A stretch of 6,359 nucleotides of DNA from an uncultured Ruminococcus sp. (GTDB taxonomy: Bacteria > Bacillota_A > Clostridia > Oscillospirales > Ruminococcaceae), in contig CAMYYQ010000072.1 in assembly GCA_947303535.1 (NCBI GenBank), forward strand, positions 1-6,359. The letters are read 5' to 3'. The notes under the pieces are model-generated. The model was not told the origin of the DNA. It saw only the letters and a program-made list of their open reading frames with translations, and did no database searches. A program made the position numbers and the translations under genes. Shown here one piece after another: positions 6,226-6,359 of this stretch (positions are counted from its first letter, which is position 1; each line of letters begins with the position of its first letter).

Positions 6226-6359
6226 TATTTCCGCCCTCTATGCAAATTCTTAAAGCCTCGGGGATATCGCATATTATGCGTTCCTTGTTTACGTAAACGA
6301 GCTTGCCTGTGACCTTGCATGACACAAGACCCGTAGTCTCGTTTATAATTTTGTGCTTG
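6212..6359 (-). CDS. C-terminal part of a hotdog-fold (4HBT-like) acyl thioesterase
   Basis: The reading frame is open from the right edge to a TAA at 6212-6214 and encodes 48 residues. The final segment, with GLVSCKVTGKLVYVN (residues 10-24) followed by CDIPEALR (30-37), is the pattern at the end of acyl-CoA thioesterases of the YbgC/4HBT family: a last beta strand with a LVYVN-type core, then a short IPEALR helix. These enzymes release acyl chains from CoA or carrier protein. The catalytic N-terminal region lies outside the window, so activity cannot be judged. It overlaps the small crotonase-like gene by 14 bases, marking it as part of the same operon. A related hotdog dehydratase is a less likely alternative. 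Confidence 0.65.
   Translation of the reverse strand, partial: KHKIINETTGLVSCKVTGKLVYVNKERIICDIPEALRICIEGGNNDSK

Overview
The window reads as part of a biosynthetic gene cluster from a low-to-mid GC anaerobic Firmicute. Dense minus-strand operons, AAAGGAT/AAGGAGG-type Shine-Dalgarno sites, codon style and a heptamer-repeat intergenic element all suggest a Ruminococcus-like gut or rumen Clostridium (Oscillospiraceae). This assignment comes from general style only, not from a marker gene. All eight supported genes lie on the minus strand, so transcription runs from high to low coordinates.

Group 1 (about 6359 down to 2721) is one tightly packed unit. In transcription order it holds the C-terminal end of a hotdog-fold (4HBT-type) acyl thioesterase, a small 146-residue crotonase-like protein that appears to have lost its catalytic features, a full-length enoyl-CoA hydratase/isomerase-type crotonase with both catalytic glutamates, a two-domain 3-hydroxyacyl-CoA dehydrogenase-like protein, and a FabF-type beta-ketoacyl synthase with an intact Cys-His-His triad. 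The first genes overlap or are 2 bases apart. The promoter of this unit is outside the window.

The 287-base gap (2434-2720) carries a roughly 114-base inverted-repeat element built from AGCCnTT heptamers with internal hairpins, a weak stem-loop after the ketosynthase gene, and an AT-rich region that probably holds the promoter of group 2.

Group 2 (2433 down to 1, continuing off the left edge) encodes a MIF/phenylpyruvate-tautomerase family protein, an alpha/beta hydrolase with a cysteine nucleophile and an N-terminal helical extension, and an AMP-forming acyl ligase whose C-terminal part is cut by the window edge.

Taken together, the genes suggest an acyl or polyketide assembly system. A discrete ketosynthase would make the C-C bonds. 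Beta-carbon processing could fall to CoA-style dehydrogenase and crotonase enzymes rather than the usual FabG/FabZ pair. A ligase would activate a substrate, and a thioesterase or hydrolase would release or edit the product. No acyl carrier protein, acyltransferase or ketoreductase is visible here, and the product is unknown. The pathway is an inference from gene content.
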